From Ruminococcus sp. YE71 (GTDB lineage: Bacteria > Bacillota > Clostridia > Oscillospirales > Ruminococcaceae), in the NCBI RefSeq assembly GCF_900119155.1, contig NZ_FPIR01000006.1:110023-174022 (forward strand): a stretch of DNA of 64,000 nucleotides. The letters are read 5' to 3'. Positions within the stretch are counted from its first letter, which is position 1, and every line of letters starts with the position of its first letter. The translations under genes and the position numbers were made by a program. Under the pieces are notes generated by a model. It saw only the letters and a program-made list of their open reading frames with translations, was not told the DNA's origin and did not search any database. Shown here piece after piece: positions 24,364 to 33,815 of the stretch.

Positions 24364-25956
24364 TCAGGCAGTTACCTGGGAGCTGCTGCTCTCGGAACCG
24401 AAATCATACTCGCTGAAATCGGAGCTGCTGAAATCATTGTCGTCATACTTGGTGTTGTTGTCATAAACGCTTGCGGTCGAACCGAAGATCTGCGAATACA
24501 GCTCGTCGCCGAGTGCGCTCTTGATGGTGTTCATCCAGCCCTCGGTATCGCAGCTCTCAGCATACTTCTGGAGCTCTTCCTCGTTGCCGAAGTTGTACAT
24601 TGTGCCTGTAGGAACAGTGATATCGGAAGCATTGGTCTCCTCAACAGAAACGGTAAGAGTACCGATGTTCTGACCTTCAACGTTGCCTGTGTAGCTTACA
24701 GTACCTGTATTGCCCGAAACGTCGAGAGTGCAGGTCATATCCATAACGCTTTCGCCGCCCTTGCTTGCGGTAACGTTGATGGAGCCGCTTGCGCTGTCCT
24801 CGGTGATCTTGATGCTGTTGTAGTTCATAACCATGCTGATCTTCTCGCCGTCGTCGTCAGCGTCAACGTTGATGGAGCCGTCGAGAGTGTCGTCGGTGTA
24901 GGTGAGCAGACCGCTCATAACGAAAGTAGAATCGTCAACAGAAGACATATCGCAGTCAACGATGATGTTCTTTGCATCGGAAGCAACGATCATGTGGAAG
25001 TCCTCACCGTCGGAGGTGGAAGCCTTGAAGCCGCAAACGTCGTCGCCTGTGTAGTAAAGGTCAACGGTAACGCTCTTGTCCTCGGAGTCAGCGTCGTCTA
25101 CGTTGAGCTCATCCCACATGGAAGCGTACTCGGAATCATCCATGCCTACCTGAGACATGAAGTCCTTGAGAGCGGAGTCATTCTTGCCCTTCTCAACGAT
25201 AGCCTCAGCTACCTTCTTAGCGTCAGCGGAGGTAACGGTATAGGACTTGGTGGTGAGTTCGATGGAAACGCCGTCCTTCTCTACCTTGTAAGCCTCGCCG
25301 TCGGTAGGAGCGGGCAGGTTGTCCTTAACGGTGTCACCGTAGGTCATGAGGTCTTCGATCAGAGCCGAGAAGTCATAGTTCTCAAGAGCCGAGAGGTCGG
25401 GAGTATCCTGGGAACCGCCGATGCCTGCTGCGGAAGTGTAGGCGCCCAGCGAGGAACCTACCAGCTTCTCGATGTCAGCAGCAGTACCTGTGAGGTAAGC
25501 GTCAGAGAGCTCGGGAACCCTTACATAGGCAGTCTCATTATTATTATCGTATACAACATTGAGGGTCAGCAGACCTGTGCCACCGTAGCTGATGGTGTAA
25601 TCCATGCCCGACATCTTGTCCTTCTGCTTTGCCTCTGCGGACATTGAGATCTCCTTGAGACCGAGCTGTCCGATCTCGCCGTCGGTAGGAGCAGCGTAAG
25701 AGATAGTAGCCTTGCAGCCTGTATCGGTCTCGCCCTTAGCTACCTGCTGAGCCTTGTCGAGGGTAGTGCCGAGGGTCTTTGCAGCCTCATCAACGGTGAG
25801 TACAGCGGTCTTGCTGTTCTTGCCGCTCTTCTTAGCTTCTTCGCCTGCATCGCCCTTGTCCTTGACGAATACATTGTAATAACCAACACCCGAGCCTACT
25901 ACTGCAACAGCGAGAACGCCCGAGAGTGCGGGGGTAAGTACGGATTTCTTTAACAT
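24364..25956 (-). CDS. Large membrane-anchored extracellular protein of unknown family
   Basis: 530 residues. It starts MLKKSVLTPALSGVLAVAVVG, a signal-anchor helix with no lipobox, then a Lys/Gly/Asp linker. The ectodomain of about 430 residues is beta-rich, with a repeated pattern of short strands (TISYGGTGLLTLNVVYD; DSASGSINVTASKGGESV). It ends in an Asp/Ser/Tyr-rich tail (KYDDNDFSSSDFSEYDF). Codon use is that of a well-expressed gene, and the promoter (26037-26065) and TTAGGAGG site are strong. No enzyme motif is visible. I do not recognise the family with confidence; similar ectodomain proteins occur in Ruminococcus relatives. Confidence 0.8.
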   Translation of the reverse strand: MLKKSVLTPALSGVLAVAVVGSGVGYYNVFVKDKGDAGEEAKKSGKNSKTAVLTVDEAAKTLGTTLDKAQQVAKGETDTGCKATISYAAPTDGEIGQLGLKEISMSAEAKQKDKMSGMDYTISYGGTGLLTLNVVYDNNNETAYVRVPELSDAYLTGTAADIEKLVGSSLGAYTSAAGIGGSQDTPDLSALENYDFSALIEDLMTYGDTVKDNLPAPTDGEAYKVEKDGVSIELTTKSYTVTSADAKKVAEAIVEKGKNDSALKDFMSQVGMDDSEYASMWDELNVDDADSEDKSVTVDLYYTGDDVCGFKASTSDGEDFHMIVASDAKNIIVDCDMSSVDDSTFVMSGLLTYTDDTLDGSINVDADDDGEKISMVMNYNSIKITEDSASGSINVTASKGGESVMDMTCTLDVSGNTGTVSYTGNVEGQNIGTLTVSVEETNASDITVPTGTMYNFGNEEELQKYAESCDTEGWMNTIKSALGDELYSQIFGSTASVYDNNTKYDDNDFSSSDFSEYDFGSESSSSQVTA

Positions 25957-26036
25957 AGTTGTTTCCTCCTAAATATAGTTCAAAAAGCCTGTCTTTCTTA
26001 ACGGACGTCTCAAACAAATATCGCGTCCATGTGTAT

Positions 26037-26065
26037 AATATACCACATTCCGAGCGTTTTGTCAA
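26037..26065 (-). promoter_or_regulatory. Promoter of the 24364-25956 surface protein
   Basis: Minus strand: TTGACA (26060-26065), a 17-base spacer, TATATT (26037-26042). The leader is about 75 bases. Confidence 0.8.
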
Positions 26066-26250
26066 TCATTTTTATTGATAAACAAATGATAATTTCGAGG
26101 TAGTTTTTTTTGCATATTCCTTAACACCTCACAGGGTTTTGATTCCCTGTAACGCGTAAAAGGCGACCTGTGACGCGGATTTTTGGGCAGATTCGGCTGT
26201 TTTTACTAAAAAAAATCAGCTTTTCAGGCGAATTTATTATCGAAAAGGTG
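26066..26250. other. Intergenic space between divergent promoters
   Basis: AT-rich, with no gene. It separates the minus-strand promoter at 26037-26065 from the plus-strand promoter at 26251-26279. The stretch TTGATTCCCTGTAACGCGTAAAAGGCGACCTG holds no clear palindrome, and I see no other feature. Confidence 0.6.
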
Positions 26251-26279
26251 TTGATTTTATCTGTGAAATGTGTTATAAT
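26251..26279 (+). promoter_or_regulatory. Promoter of the FemAB-like gene
   Basis: TTGATT (26251-26256), a 17-base spacer, TATAAT (26274-26279). Confidence 0.85.
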
Positions 26280-26331
26280 ATAGAGGAATATAGACATGAA
26301 TATATAACAAAGGCGGAGGAATAAGTAAGAA

Positions 26332-27438
26332 ATGGAAATCATAAATAAATCTGACAGACAGCTTTTGAAGGAATATGAGGATTTTGCCGAGCATTCTGAA
26401 TACGGCAACTTCATGCAGTCGCTCAACTGGCCGAAGGTCAAGGACAACTGGGGCTGGGATGCGGTAATCTCCCGCGACAGCGAGGGAAAGATCAGGGGCA
26501 CCTGCCTCTGCATCATCAAGAAGATACCCTTCTTCGGATGCACATTCCTGTACGCTCCCCACGGACCCGTCTGCGACTGGTCTGATAAAGAGGTCATGGC
26601 AGACCTTTTCGAGGGCGTGAAGGTCCTCGCCAAGAAGTACAAGGCTTACCAGTTCATGTGGGATCCGCCGTATGAGGAAAAGGATACCGAGATCACCGCG
26701 GCTATCAGGGCTATGGGCTTCTCGCACATCGACGACGCTCCCGAACTCACCACCATCCAGGCAAGAAACAACTATATGCTCCGCAATATACAGGGCAAGA
26801 CACCCGATGAGGTGATGGCTACCTTCAAGTCCGACTGGAGGAACCGCATCCGCAAGGCAGGACGCAAGGGCGTTGTCTGCAAGGCGTGCGGCAAAGAGGC
26901 GCTCGACGACTTCTATCCGATGATGCAGGCTACGGGCATCCGCGACGGATTCTCCATCAGAGGCAAGGAGTACTTCGCAAAGATGCTCGACGCACTGGGC
27001 GAAGATCACTGCCGCCTGTTCGTCTGCTACCTTGAGGAGGAGGGCAAGGATCCGATCCCCGTTTCGGGTGCGCTGACCACCCGCTACGCAGGCAAGACCT
27101 GCTACGTTTACGGTGCATCCTCTAACCACCACCGCAACACCTACCCCAACTACCTCATGCAGTGGACCATGATAAACTGGGCTCTTGAGGACAACAATTT
27201 CATCTACGATTTCATGGGAATACCTTTTTATAAGGACGAGACTCACCCGAACTACGGCGTTTACAAGTTCAAGAAGGGCTTCAACGGCGAGGTAGTGACC
27301 TACGTCGGCGAATTCTTCTACACCTTCATGCCCCTGCGCAAAAAGCTCATCGACTTCGCACAGAGCATCGTCGAGAAGCGCCACATGAAGCACACAGAAA
27401 AGCTCATCGAGAACAGGAACGCCGATACCGACGCATGA
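26332..27438 (+). CDS. FemABX-family aminoacyltransferase
   Basis: 368 residues, cytoplasmic. FemABX proteins use aminoacyl-tRNA to add amino acids to the lipid II stem peptide, building peptidoglycan cross-bridges. The tandem GNAT fold is seen in NFMQSLNWPKVK near residue 25, YAPHGPVCDW near 73, and TFKSDWRNRIRKAGRKGVV near 163, followed by YGASSNHHRNTYPNYLMQWTMI near 262 and DFMGIP near 295, which closely follow known members. The long coiled-coil insertion of staphylococcal FemA is absent. A downstream lipoprotein gene starts 19 bases on and probably shares the transcript. Confidence 0.9.
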   Translation: MEIINKSDRQLLKEYEDFAEHSEYGNFMQSLNWPKVKDNWGWDAVISRDSEGKIRGTCLCIIKKIPFFGCTFLYAPHGPVCDWSDKEVMADLFEGVKVLAKKYKAYQFMWDPPYEEKDTEITAAIRAMGFSHIDDAPELTTIQARNNYMLRNIQGKTPDEVMATFKSDWRNRIRKAGRKGVVCKACGKEALDDFYPMMQATGIRDGFSIRGKEYFAKMLDALGEDHCRLFVCYLEEEGKDPIPVSGALTTRYAGKTCYVYGASSNHHRNTYPNYLMQWTMINWALEDNNFIYDFMGIPFYKDETHPNYGVYKFKKGFNGEVVTYVGEFFYTFMPLRKKLIDFAQSIVEKRHMKHTEKLIENRNADTDA

Positions 27439-27457
27439 TGTTTAAGGAGATAATGAT

Positions 27458-28279
27458 ATGACTGAAAGAGCGATGAAAACAATATTATTTGTCGGCGCTC
27501 TTGCTGCGGCTGCGGGACTTACGTCCTGCACCGACATTTCCTACTCGGAGTTTGAAAGCGAAAGCACCGATGAAGCGCCTGCTGCTGTTGCATCCGCACC
27601 CGATGAGACAACTTCTCTCACCGAGAATATCAGCAGACCCGACGCTTCGGCACCCGATGTCCCCGATTCGGTGACAGTGCTCGACGGCATCGACAGCTCT
27701 TCCGAGACGGTTACAGAGGTCACCACCGAAGTTACCGAAGAGATAACGGAAGAATCCCCGCAGACAGATGCAAGCAGCGAAGAACCTGGCGGCGGCGGAG
27801 ACGGCTCCTTCGAGATAACTCCGCAGTATGTTGCGTTCTGCGGCATAATCGAGGAATACCGCTCACACTTCGGCGCAGGCACCGACCTCAACAGCGAGTT
27901 CTGCCGCTACTACATAACCGATATCGACGGCGACGGAGTGTACGAGCTTATCGCGGAAACGGGCACTTTTGAAGCCGACAGGACCGCGTATGTGTTCGTG
28001 TTTGACGGCGAGCACGCTATCCTCTGCGGCGACTTCATCACATGGCACGCAGAGATAGGCGGCGGTAACGGTTGCCTGTACAGCGAAACTCAGGCTATGG
28101 GCTCGAACATTTTCTACAAAGTGAAGCTCGAAAACGGCACGGTCACCACCGAACGCGCCGACGACAGCATCACGGAAATGCCCGTCGGACTTCTCGACTA
28201 CCACACCTACGACGACCTTTCGGGTCTCGACGTTCTGCTTGAGAAACCGCCCGCATCCTGGCTCGACATCTACAACTGA
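27458..28279 (+). CDS. Lipoprotein with EF-hand-like loop
   Basis: 273 residues. The signal peptide ends in LTSC (Cys24). A Thr/Glu/Ser-rich stalk of about 90 residues precedes a globular domain from about residue 125. The segment YYITDIDGDGVYELI reads D-I-D-G-D-G, like calcium-binding loops and VCBS/FG-GAP repeats. The rest (VFVFDGEHAILCGDFITWHAEIGGGNG) fits a small family of clostridial lipoproteins that report on intact polymer or ion binding, but no function is established. AAGGAG precedes the ATG. It is followed by a bidirectional terminator. Confidence 0.8.
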   Translation: MTERAMKTILFVGALAAAAGLTSCTDISYSEFESESTDEAPAAVASAPDETTSLTENISRPDASAPDVPDSVTVLDGIDSSSETVTEVTTEVTEEITEESPQTDASSEEPGGGGDGSFEITPQYVAFCGIIEEYRSHFGAGTDLNSEFCRYYITDIDGDGVYELIAETGTFEADRTAYVFVFDGEHAILCGDFITWHAEIGGGNGCLYSETQAMGSNIFYKVKLENGTVTTERADDSITEMPVGLLDYHTYDDLSGLDVLLEKPPASWLDIYN

Positions 28280-28287
28280 TAAAACAA

Positions 28288-28317
28288 AAACGGCAGTTTT
28301 CGGACTGCCGTTTTCTT
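28288..28317. terminator. Bidirectional terminator between the lipoprotein and def
   Basis: AACGGCAGT, loop TTTCGG, ACTGCCGTT, with TTTTC on the plus strand and a T-rich tract (GTTTTTGTTTT) on the minus strand. It ends the two convergent transcripts. Confidence 0.88.
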
Positions 28318-28320
28318 ATG

Positions 28321-28734
28321 TCAGATTATTTTGCCCTCGAAATGATCCATCTCGTGCTGGATTATCTGCGCTTCAAAACCCCTGAAAGTCTTTTTGTGCA
28401 GCTTGAATTTCTTGTCGCGGTACTCAACGGTTATCGCTTCGTAACGCTTGGTCTGACGCACTCCCGTCAGCGAGAGACAGCCCTCCTCGGTCTCGTAGAC
28501 CTGCTTCGAGCGGTCGGTTATCACGGGATTCACCATGATGAGTATCTCATCGCCGATGAACGCCGCGAGGGCGGTCTTGTGAACGCCTATCATGTTCGCC
28601 GCGATGCCGACACAGCCGTCGGCGTGCGCCGCCAGAGTGTCCTCCATGTCCTTGAAAAGCTGCCTGTCGTTCTTCGTACACGGCTCCGAATGCCGCCCCA
28701 GCACAAGCACATCCTTCACTATTTCTCTTACCAT
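28321..28734 (-). CDS. def: Peptide deformylase-like protein
   Basis: A 137-residue metalloenzyme-fold protein that should remove the formyl group from nascent N-terminal methionine. Motif 2 is EGCLS (Cys metal ligand) and motif 3 is QHEMDHFEG (two His ligands and the catalytic Glu). Motif 1 reads GVGIAANMIG, with Met where nearly all deformylases have Gln (G-x-G-x-A-A-x-Q-x-G); that Gln stabilises the transition state. The protein is also shorter than most (about 150-170). It may be a secondary or altered-activity deformylase. It begins 1 base after the GH3 gene stops, so it is co-transcribed with that gene. Confidence 0.85.
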   Translation of the reverse strand: MVREIVKDVLVLGRHSEPCTKNDRQLFKDMEDTLAAHADGCVGIAANMIGVHKTALAAFIGDEILIMVNPVITDRSKQVYETEEGCLSLTGVRQTKRYEAITVEYRDKKFKLHKKTFRGFEAQIIQHEMDHFEGKII

Positions 28735-28735
28735 A

Positions 28736-31477
28736 TCATCTCAGTCCTATCTCGCTGACCCTTACACCGCCGGGCAGCATTATTTCCAGCTTGTCACCCG
28801 ACGCGCCCTCGGGTATCGGCAGCGTGTATTCGTCGAAGCAGTCGAGCCTGTCGGATGCGGTGACGGTCATCTTCGACCCGATGCCGCCTATCTTCAGACC
28901 CACCTCCGTCTTTCCGAGCACTCCCGAAGCGGTGATGACGAGCTCGGTCTTTCCGCCGAAGTCCAGTCCGCCGTATACGGCTTTTCCGCTCCAGCCCGAA
29001 GCGTAGATGCACTCACGGGTCGGTGAAAGCAGCTTTCGGATTCGGATGCTTTCGGCAGTGTCGAAGTCGGCTGCCGAGAAATCATCCTCTCGCGGCGCTA
29101 TGGTCTCGCCCTTGACCGTCACTGCGCACTCACATCGCACATCGGCGCTCGAAGCCGCGAACATGAAGCTGTATCTTCCCTCTTCGACTATCATCTCGCG
29201 GCGGCGCACGTCGTACACGCGCAGAACGTGCAGCGGAACGTCTATCATGACCATCCTGCTTTCGTGAGCGGGCACGCTGACCCTCTCAAAACCGCAGAGC
29301 TTTTTCGTCGGGCGTGAGAACGCCGAATTCTTCACGGTGAAATACACCTGCACCACGTCGGTGCCGTCGCGGTCGGAGAGATTCTCAACCGTCACCGAGG
29401 CTTTCAGACCCTCGGAAGTGCGCAGTATCTCGGGCTCGCTGTAGGCAAACTCCGCGTAGCCCAGCCCGTACCCGAAGGGATAAAGCGGATCGCCGTCGAA
29501 GTACATATACGTGGTGTGCGCCTTCTCGATGTCGTACTCGTGGATGTCGGGCAGGTCAAGCTCCGACCTGTACCATGTCAGCGGCAGCCTTCCCGTCGGT
29601 TCGGTTCTGCCCGTCAGCATATCCGAGACGGCGTTCCCAAGCTCCGCGCCTGCGTGGCTCGACCAAAGCACCGCTGCCGCCGCCTCGGATTCTTCCGCGA
29701 TACCGTAGGGATAGCTCGAAATGACCGCCAGCACCGTGTCGGGATTCGCCGCCGCGAGCACCTGCGTCATCCCCGTCTGAACGTTCAGCGCGAGAGTCTT
29801 TCGGTCGTAGCACTCCTTCGCGGTCTGTACGGGGTGATTTCCCGAGCAGTAGATGACAATGTCGTTGTTCTTCGCGATTACTTCCGCCTTGTGCCTGCCG
29901 CTTTCAAACAGCTCGACCCCGAACAGCATTTCGGGCTTGACGGCAGTCCCCTTCACAACGGTCAGACAGCCGTCCTCACCCACGACCACGCGGCTGTGAC
30001 CGAGAAATTCCTCGATGAGGGTGCCGCCGCCGTATTTTTTCAGGTTGAAGGTCTCCCTCGTGAACCAGTCGTAGACTTCCCTGTTATGCAGGCGGATGCC
30101 GTCGTCGCACAGCCGCAGGTATTTCCTGTGTTCGAGGGAGAAGAAATTGCACCAGTTCTCGCCCCAGTCCTGAAGCTCGAACAGCGCGGCGTTCTCCTCG
30201 TCGGCGGTCGCGGCCGCCCTGCCCTCGCTGTCGATGGCGATGTACCTGCCGTTCGGGGCTTTTATCTTCACCACGTCCCACAGCGAGTCGAAGGTCGTCC
30301 CGATGTCGGGGAAACGCTCACGTAACGCCGAAAGCACCGTCGTCCTGCAGCTGAAATACCCCGTGTACCAGTCGCGCAGGCACTCGTCCGCGAGAGGTCC
30401 GAGTATCGCTATGCGCTTGTATCCCTTTTTAAGCGGCAGGATACCGTTGTTTTTGAGCAGGACTATCTGTTCGGCGGCGGCGCGGCGGTTGACCTCGCGG
30501 TGAGCCTCGCAGTCGATGACCTCCTTGCCGATGCCGTCAAGGGGCGTCTTGTCCGTCTGACCGAGCCGCAGTCTTGCGTAGAGGGCGTTCGTCACCGCAC
30601 GGTCGATGCTGCGCCATGTCACAAAACCCTGTTCAAGCGCGGATTCGGCGGCGTGACGCACCATGCCGTCCTCATCGGTCATCATGTCGCAGCCGCCCTT
30701 GACTGACAGCTCGTATGCCTTGCCGAAGCTCTCGGTATAGTGATGCGCCGTCACGTTCTGTGAGAAATCGCCGCCGTCGCTGACCGCGAACCACAGCCCC
30801 CACTGACGTTTCAGCACCTCTTCAAGGTCTGGCTCCATGACCGCAGGCACGCCGTTCAGCTCGTTGTAGGCAGCCATGATGCTTCTCGCGCCGCCGAAAC
30901 GGATGGCATACTCGAAAGGCGCGTAGTAGTACTCGTACCGCAGGCGCGGCGGCAGATAAGCGTCGCATTCGGCGCGGTCCTCCTCGTTGTTGTTGGCGCA
31001 GAAGTGCTTTAGGGTCGGCACCGAGGTGTAGTAGCCGTCCTCAGTCTCGCCTGCCATGCCGAGGGTGTAAGCGGCAGTCAGCTCGCCAGCAAGGAAAACG
31101 TCCTCGCCGTAAGCTTCCTCCGTCCTGCCCCAGCGGGGGTCGCGGACGGGGTCAACGGTCGGCCCCCACAGGCACAGCCCCGAACGTTTGTTTTCGTTAT
31201 AGTATGCGCGGGCTTCCCTGCCTGCGATCTCGCCGAGGGAGCGCATGAGCTCACGGTCGAAGGTCGCTGCAAGTCCTACGGGCTGAGGAAAAACGGTGGA
31301 GACCTTCTCTGGCTCTCTGCCCACGTAGCCGCGTGCGACCTCCGTCCCGATAAAGAACTCGCCCAGCCCCAGCCGTTCGACGGCGTGGTGATGGGTAGAC
31401 AGCAGACCGAGCTTTTCGTCCTCAGAAAGCGCGGCACACAGCTCTTTTGCTCTTGCAAGGAATTCCTTGTGTTCCAT
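28736..31477 (-). CDS. Glycoside hydrolase family 3 with inserted domain
   Basis: 913 residues, no signal peptide, so cytoplasmic. The (beta/alpha)8 domain carries GPTVDPVRDPRWGRTEEAYGED near 105, KHFCANNNE near 157 and the nucleophile Asp234 in AVSDGGDF (SDGG instead of the common SDW). The alpha/beta sandwich follows (VLLKNNGILPLKKGYKRIAILGP near 345) and is interrupted at about 415-530 by a beta-rich insert (GRYIAIDSEG, CNFFSLEHRKYLRL) resembling fascin/lectin-like trefoil folds. An Fn3-like domain (DGTDVVQVYFTVKN) and a C-terminal beta domain end the protein. Likely a beta-glucosidase or beta-xylosidase acting on imported oligosaccharides; the substrate cannot be fixed from sequence. Confidence 0.9.
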   Translation of the reverse strand: MEHKEFLARAKELCAALSEDEKLGLLSTHHHAVERLGLGEFFIGTEVARGYVGREPEKVSTVFPQPVGLAATFDRELMRSLGEIAGREARAYYNENKRSGLCLWGPTVDPVRDPRWGRTEEAYGEDVFLAGELTAAYTLGMAGETEDGYYTSVPTLKHFCANNNEEDRAECDAYLPPRLRYEYYYAPFEYAIRFGGARSIMAAYNELNGVPAVMEPDLEEVLKRQWGLWFAVSDGGDFSQNVTAHHYTESFGKAYELSVKGGCDMMTDEDGMVRHAAESALEQGFVTWRSIDRAVTNALYARLRLGQTDKTPLDGIGKEVIDCEAHREVNRRAAAEQIVLLKNNGILPLKKGYKRIAILGPLADECLRDWYTGYFSCRTTVLSALRERFPDIGTTFDSLWDVVKIKAPNGRYIAIDSEGRAAATADEENAALFELQDWGENWCNFFSLEHRKYLRLCDDGIRLHNREVYDWFTRETFNLKKYGGGTLIEEFLGHSRVVVGEDGCLTVVKGTAVKPEMLFGVELFESGRHKAEVIAKNNDIVIYCSGNHPVQTAKECYDRKTLALNVQTGMTQVLAAANPDTVLAVISSYPYGIAEESEAAAAVLWSSHAGAELGNAVSDMLTGRTEPTGRLPLTWYRSELDLPDIHEYDIEKAHTTYMYFDGDPLYPFGYGLGYAEFAYSEPEILRTSEGLKASVTVENLSDRDGTDVVQVYFTVKNSAFSRPTKKLCGFERVSVPAHESRMVMIDVPLHVLRVYDVRRREMIVEEGRYSFMFAASSADVRCECAVTVKGETIAPREDDFSAADFDTAESIRIRKLLSPTRECIYASGWSGKAVYGGLDFGGKTELVITASGVLGKTEVGLKIGGIGSKMTVTASDRLDCFDEYTLPIPEGASGDKLEIMLPGGVRVSEIGLR

Positions 31478-31605
31478 AATTTCACCCCAAAACTATTTCA
31501 TTTAGAATATGATAACACATCCCGAAGGGCAAGTCAATAGGTAACAGGAATTATTTTTGTGTTAATTATTTTATAAACATTTACATAATATTAATATATT
31601 TATGG

Positions 31606-31611
31606 TATACT
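31606..31611 (+). promoter_or_regulatory. Probable extended -10 promoter of the pan operon
   Basis: TGGTATACT, with the -10 at 31606-31611. TTTACA lies 20 bases upstream, which is too far for a standard spacer, so the call rests on the extended -10. Confidence 0.45.
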
Positions 31612-31677
31612 GTATTTGTGCTGTATCGGAAAACAAATTGTCCGAACGGTAACATTTATAATAGGAGTGACAGCTCT

Positions 31678-32511
31678 ATGAAAAACACGGCAGCTACCCT
31701 TATGCAGCAGAAACAGTCGGGCGAAAAGATAACCATGCTCACCGCTTACGACTACACTACCGCTCATATCATGGACGAGTGCGGGGTAAACTCCATCCTT
31801 ATCGGCGATTCCCTCGGGATGGTGATGCTCGGGTATGAGGACACGCTTGCGGTCACGATGGAGGATATGATACATCATACCAAAGCGGTCGCAAGGGGCG
31901 CGAAAAATGCGTTCATCGTGGCGGATATGCCCTTCATGTCCTACCAGACCGGCGTTTACGACGCGGTGGTCAACGCAGGAAGGCTCATCAAAGAAGGCGG
32001 TGCGAACGCCGTCAAGCTCGAAGGCGGTGCGGCAGTATGCGAACAGATTCGGGCGATAGTCGATTCGTCGATACCCGTTGTGGCGCACCTCGGTCTTACA
32101 CCACAGTCGGTCAACGCTTTCGGCGGCTTCAAGGTACAGGGCAAGGACTACGACAAGGCAAAGAAGATACTTGACGACGCGATGCTCATTCAGGAGGCAG
32201 GCGCGTGCGCGGTAGTGCTCGAATGTGTGCCTGCGGCTCTTGCACAGCTCATCACCGAACGTCTGACGATACCGACCATCGGCATCGGCGCAGGCGCAGG
32301 CTGTGACGGTCAGGTGCTGGTTTATCAGGATATGCTCGGACTTACGTCGGGTCACGTCCCGAAGTTCGCAAAGCGCTTCGCGGAGGTGGGCGACCTGATG
32401 AGAGAGGGCATAAAGGCTTATATAGACGAAACTCAGTCGGGTACTTTCCCCGCTGCCGAGCATACATACAAACTCGGCGACGGCGTGCTCGAAAAGCTGA
32501 CGGAAGAATAG
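31678..32511 (+). CDS. panB: 3-methyl-2-oxobutanoate hydroxymethyltransferase
   Basis: 277 residues. PanB transfers a hydroxymethyl group from methylene-tetrahydrofolate to ketoisovalerate, the first committed step to pantothenate. Landmarks are [28 protein letters not shown] near residue 22 (metal-binding Asp), [10 protein letters not shown] near 82, KLEGG near 113 and [23 protein letters not shown] near 200. AGGAG lies about 11 bases before the ATG at 31678; a frame extension to 31618 lacks a ribosome site. First gene of panB-panC-panD-coaX. Confidence 0.96.
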   Translation: MKNTAATLMQQKQSGEKITMLTAYDYTTAHIMDECGVNSILIGDSLGMVMLGYEDTLAVTMEDMIHHTKAVARGAKNAFIVADMPFMSYQTGVYDAVVNAGRLIKEGGANAVKLEGGAAVCEQIRAIVDSSIPVVAHLGLTPQSVNAFGGFKVQGKDYDKAKKILDDAMLIQEAGACAVVLECVPAALAQLITERLTIPTIGIGAGAGCDGQVLVYQDMLGLTSGHVPKFAKRFAEVGDLMREGIKAYIDETQSGTFPAAEHTYKLGDGVLEKLTEE

Positions 32512-32549
32512 ATCAAAAATACTATAGAATATGAGGGAGGATCACGAAA

Positions 32550-33413
32550 ATGAAGGTAGTTAAGACGATAGCAGAGGTTAGAGAGCAGGTAAAGGCATGG
32601 CGTGCCGAAGGACTTACCGTTGGTCTTGTTCCGACGATGGGTTATCTGCACGAGGGTCACGCTTCGCTCATCGACGCTTCGGTCAGAGATAATGACCGCA
32701 CGGTAGTATCCGATTTCGTGAACCCGATGCAGTTTGGTCCGAACGAAGATCTTGCGACCTATCCGCGTGACCTTGAGCGCGACTCCGCGCTTGTGGAGGA
32801 ACACGGCGGCGACCTCATCTTCAATCCCGAACCCGACGAGATGTATCACAAGAACTTTTCGTCCTTCGTGGACATGACCGTGCTGACCGAGGAGCTTTGC
32901 GGACTCAGCCGTCCCGTGCATTTCAGGGGCGTCTGCACCGTTGTGAACAAGCTGTTCAACATCGTGAAGCCCGACCGCGCTTACTTCGGCAAGAAGGACG
33001 CGCAGCAGCTCGCAGTCATCAGACATATGGTCGATGACCTGAATATGGATATACAGATAGTCGGCTGCCCCATTATAAGAGAGGCAGACGGACTCGCTAA
33101 AAGCTCGCGCAACAGCTACCTCAGCGATGAAGAGCGTCAGGCGGCTACCCTGCTGTACCACACTCTTCGCTACGGCGCATTCATGCTGAAAAACGGCGAG
33201 CGCAACGCAGTCAAGATAACTGCGGCAATGAAGGAAAAGATCGGAAAAGAACCGATGGCAAGAATAGATTACGTGAAGATAGTAGACGCTGCTACCATGC
33301 AGCAGATCACCGAAGTTGACCGCCCTGCACTCTGTGCGCTGGCGGTGTACATCGGCAGGACAAGGCTTATCGACAACTTCTTCACGGAGGATCTCTGGAA
33401 TAACGCCGATTAA
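32550..33413 (+). CDS. panC: Pantoate-beta-alanine ligase
   Basis: 287 residues. PanC condenses pantoate with beta-alanine using ATP. The N-terminal Rossmann domain has PTMGYLHEGHASLI near residue 29 (the HIGH-like motif is HEGH), NPMQFGPNEDLATYPRD near 58 and YFGKKDAQQLAVI near 148, and the KMSKS-like loop is AKSSRNSYLS near 185. GGGAGG precedes the ATG. It lies 38 bases after panB and 9 before panD. Confidence 0.96.
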   Translation: MKVVKTIAEVREQVKAWRAEGLTVGLVPTMGYLHEGHASLIDASVRDNDRTVVSDFVNPMQFGPNEDLATYPRDLERDSALVEEHGGDLIFNPEPDEMYHKNFSSFVDMTVLTEELCGLSRPVHFRGVCTVVNKLFNIVKPDRAYFGKKDAQQLAVIRHMVDDLNMDIQIVGCPIIREADGLAKSSRNSYLSDEERQAATLLYHTLRYGAFMLKNGERNAVKITAAMKEKIGKEPMARIDYVKIVDAATMQQITEVDRPALCALAVYIGRTRLIDNFFTEDLWNNAD

Positions 33414-33422
33414 GGAGAAATA

Positions 33423-33815
33423 ATGACGATTAGCGTACTTAAAAGCAAGATTCACCGCGCTGTTATCACACAGGCGGAACTCAATTATATAGGCAGCATC
33501 ACCATTGATGAGGATCTTATGGAGGCTTCGGGACTGTATGAGTACGAGCACGTACATATCGTGAACGTGAACAGCGGCAGCCGTATCGAGACCTACGTCA
33601 TCGCGGGCGAGCGCGGAAGCGGAGTCATCTGCCTCAACGGTGCAGCCGCAAGATGCGGTCAGAAAGGCGATACCGTGATAATCATGTCCTACGCCGACAT
33701 GACCCCCGAGGAATTCAAGGAAAATCCCCCGAGAGTGGTGTTCGTGGACGGCGGCAACAAGGCTGTAAGAGTCACAAGATATGAGGCTCACGGCAGGCTG
33801 GAGGATCTGGTATGA
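33423..33815 (+). CDS. panD: Aspartate 1-decarboxylase precursor
   Basis: 130 residues. PanD makes beta-alanine from aspartate using a pyruvoyl group created by self-cleavage. The cleavage site is the Gly-Ser of NYIGSITID (Ser25). Other landmarks are the Lys9-containing start [11 protein letters not shown] and the C-terminal NGAAAR segment near residue 74. Length is standard. AAGGAG lies directly before the ATG, and the gene overlaps coaX by 4 bases (ATGA). Confidence 0.96.
   Translation: MTISVLKSKIHRAVITQAELNYIGSITIDEDLMEASGLYEYEHVHIVNVNSGSRIETYVIAGERGSGVICLNGAAARCGQKGDTVIIMSYADMTPEEFKENPPRVVFVDGGNKAVRVTRYEAHGRLEDLV

Noticed and set aside
23785..25647. 620-residue plus-strand frame across 23.8-25.6 kb
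   Set aside because: Shadow of the lipoprotein and surface protein genes, which have signal peptides, ribosome sites, a promoter and a terminator on the other strand.
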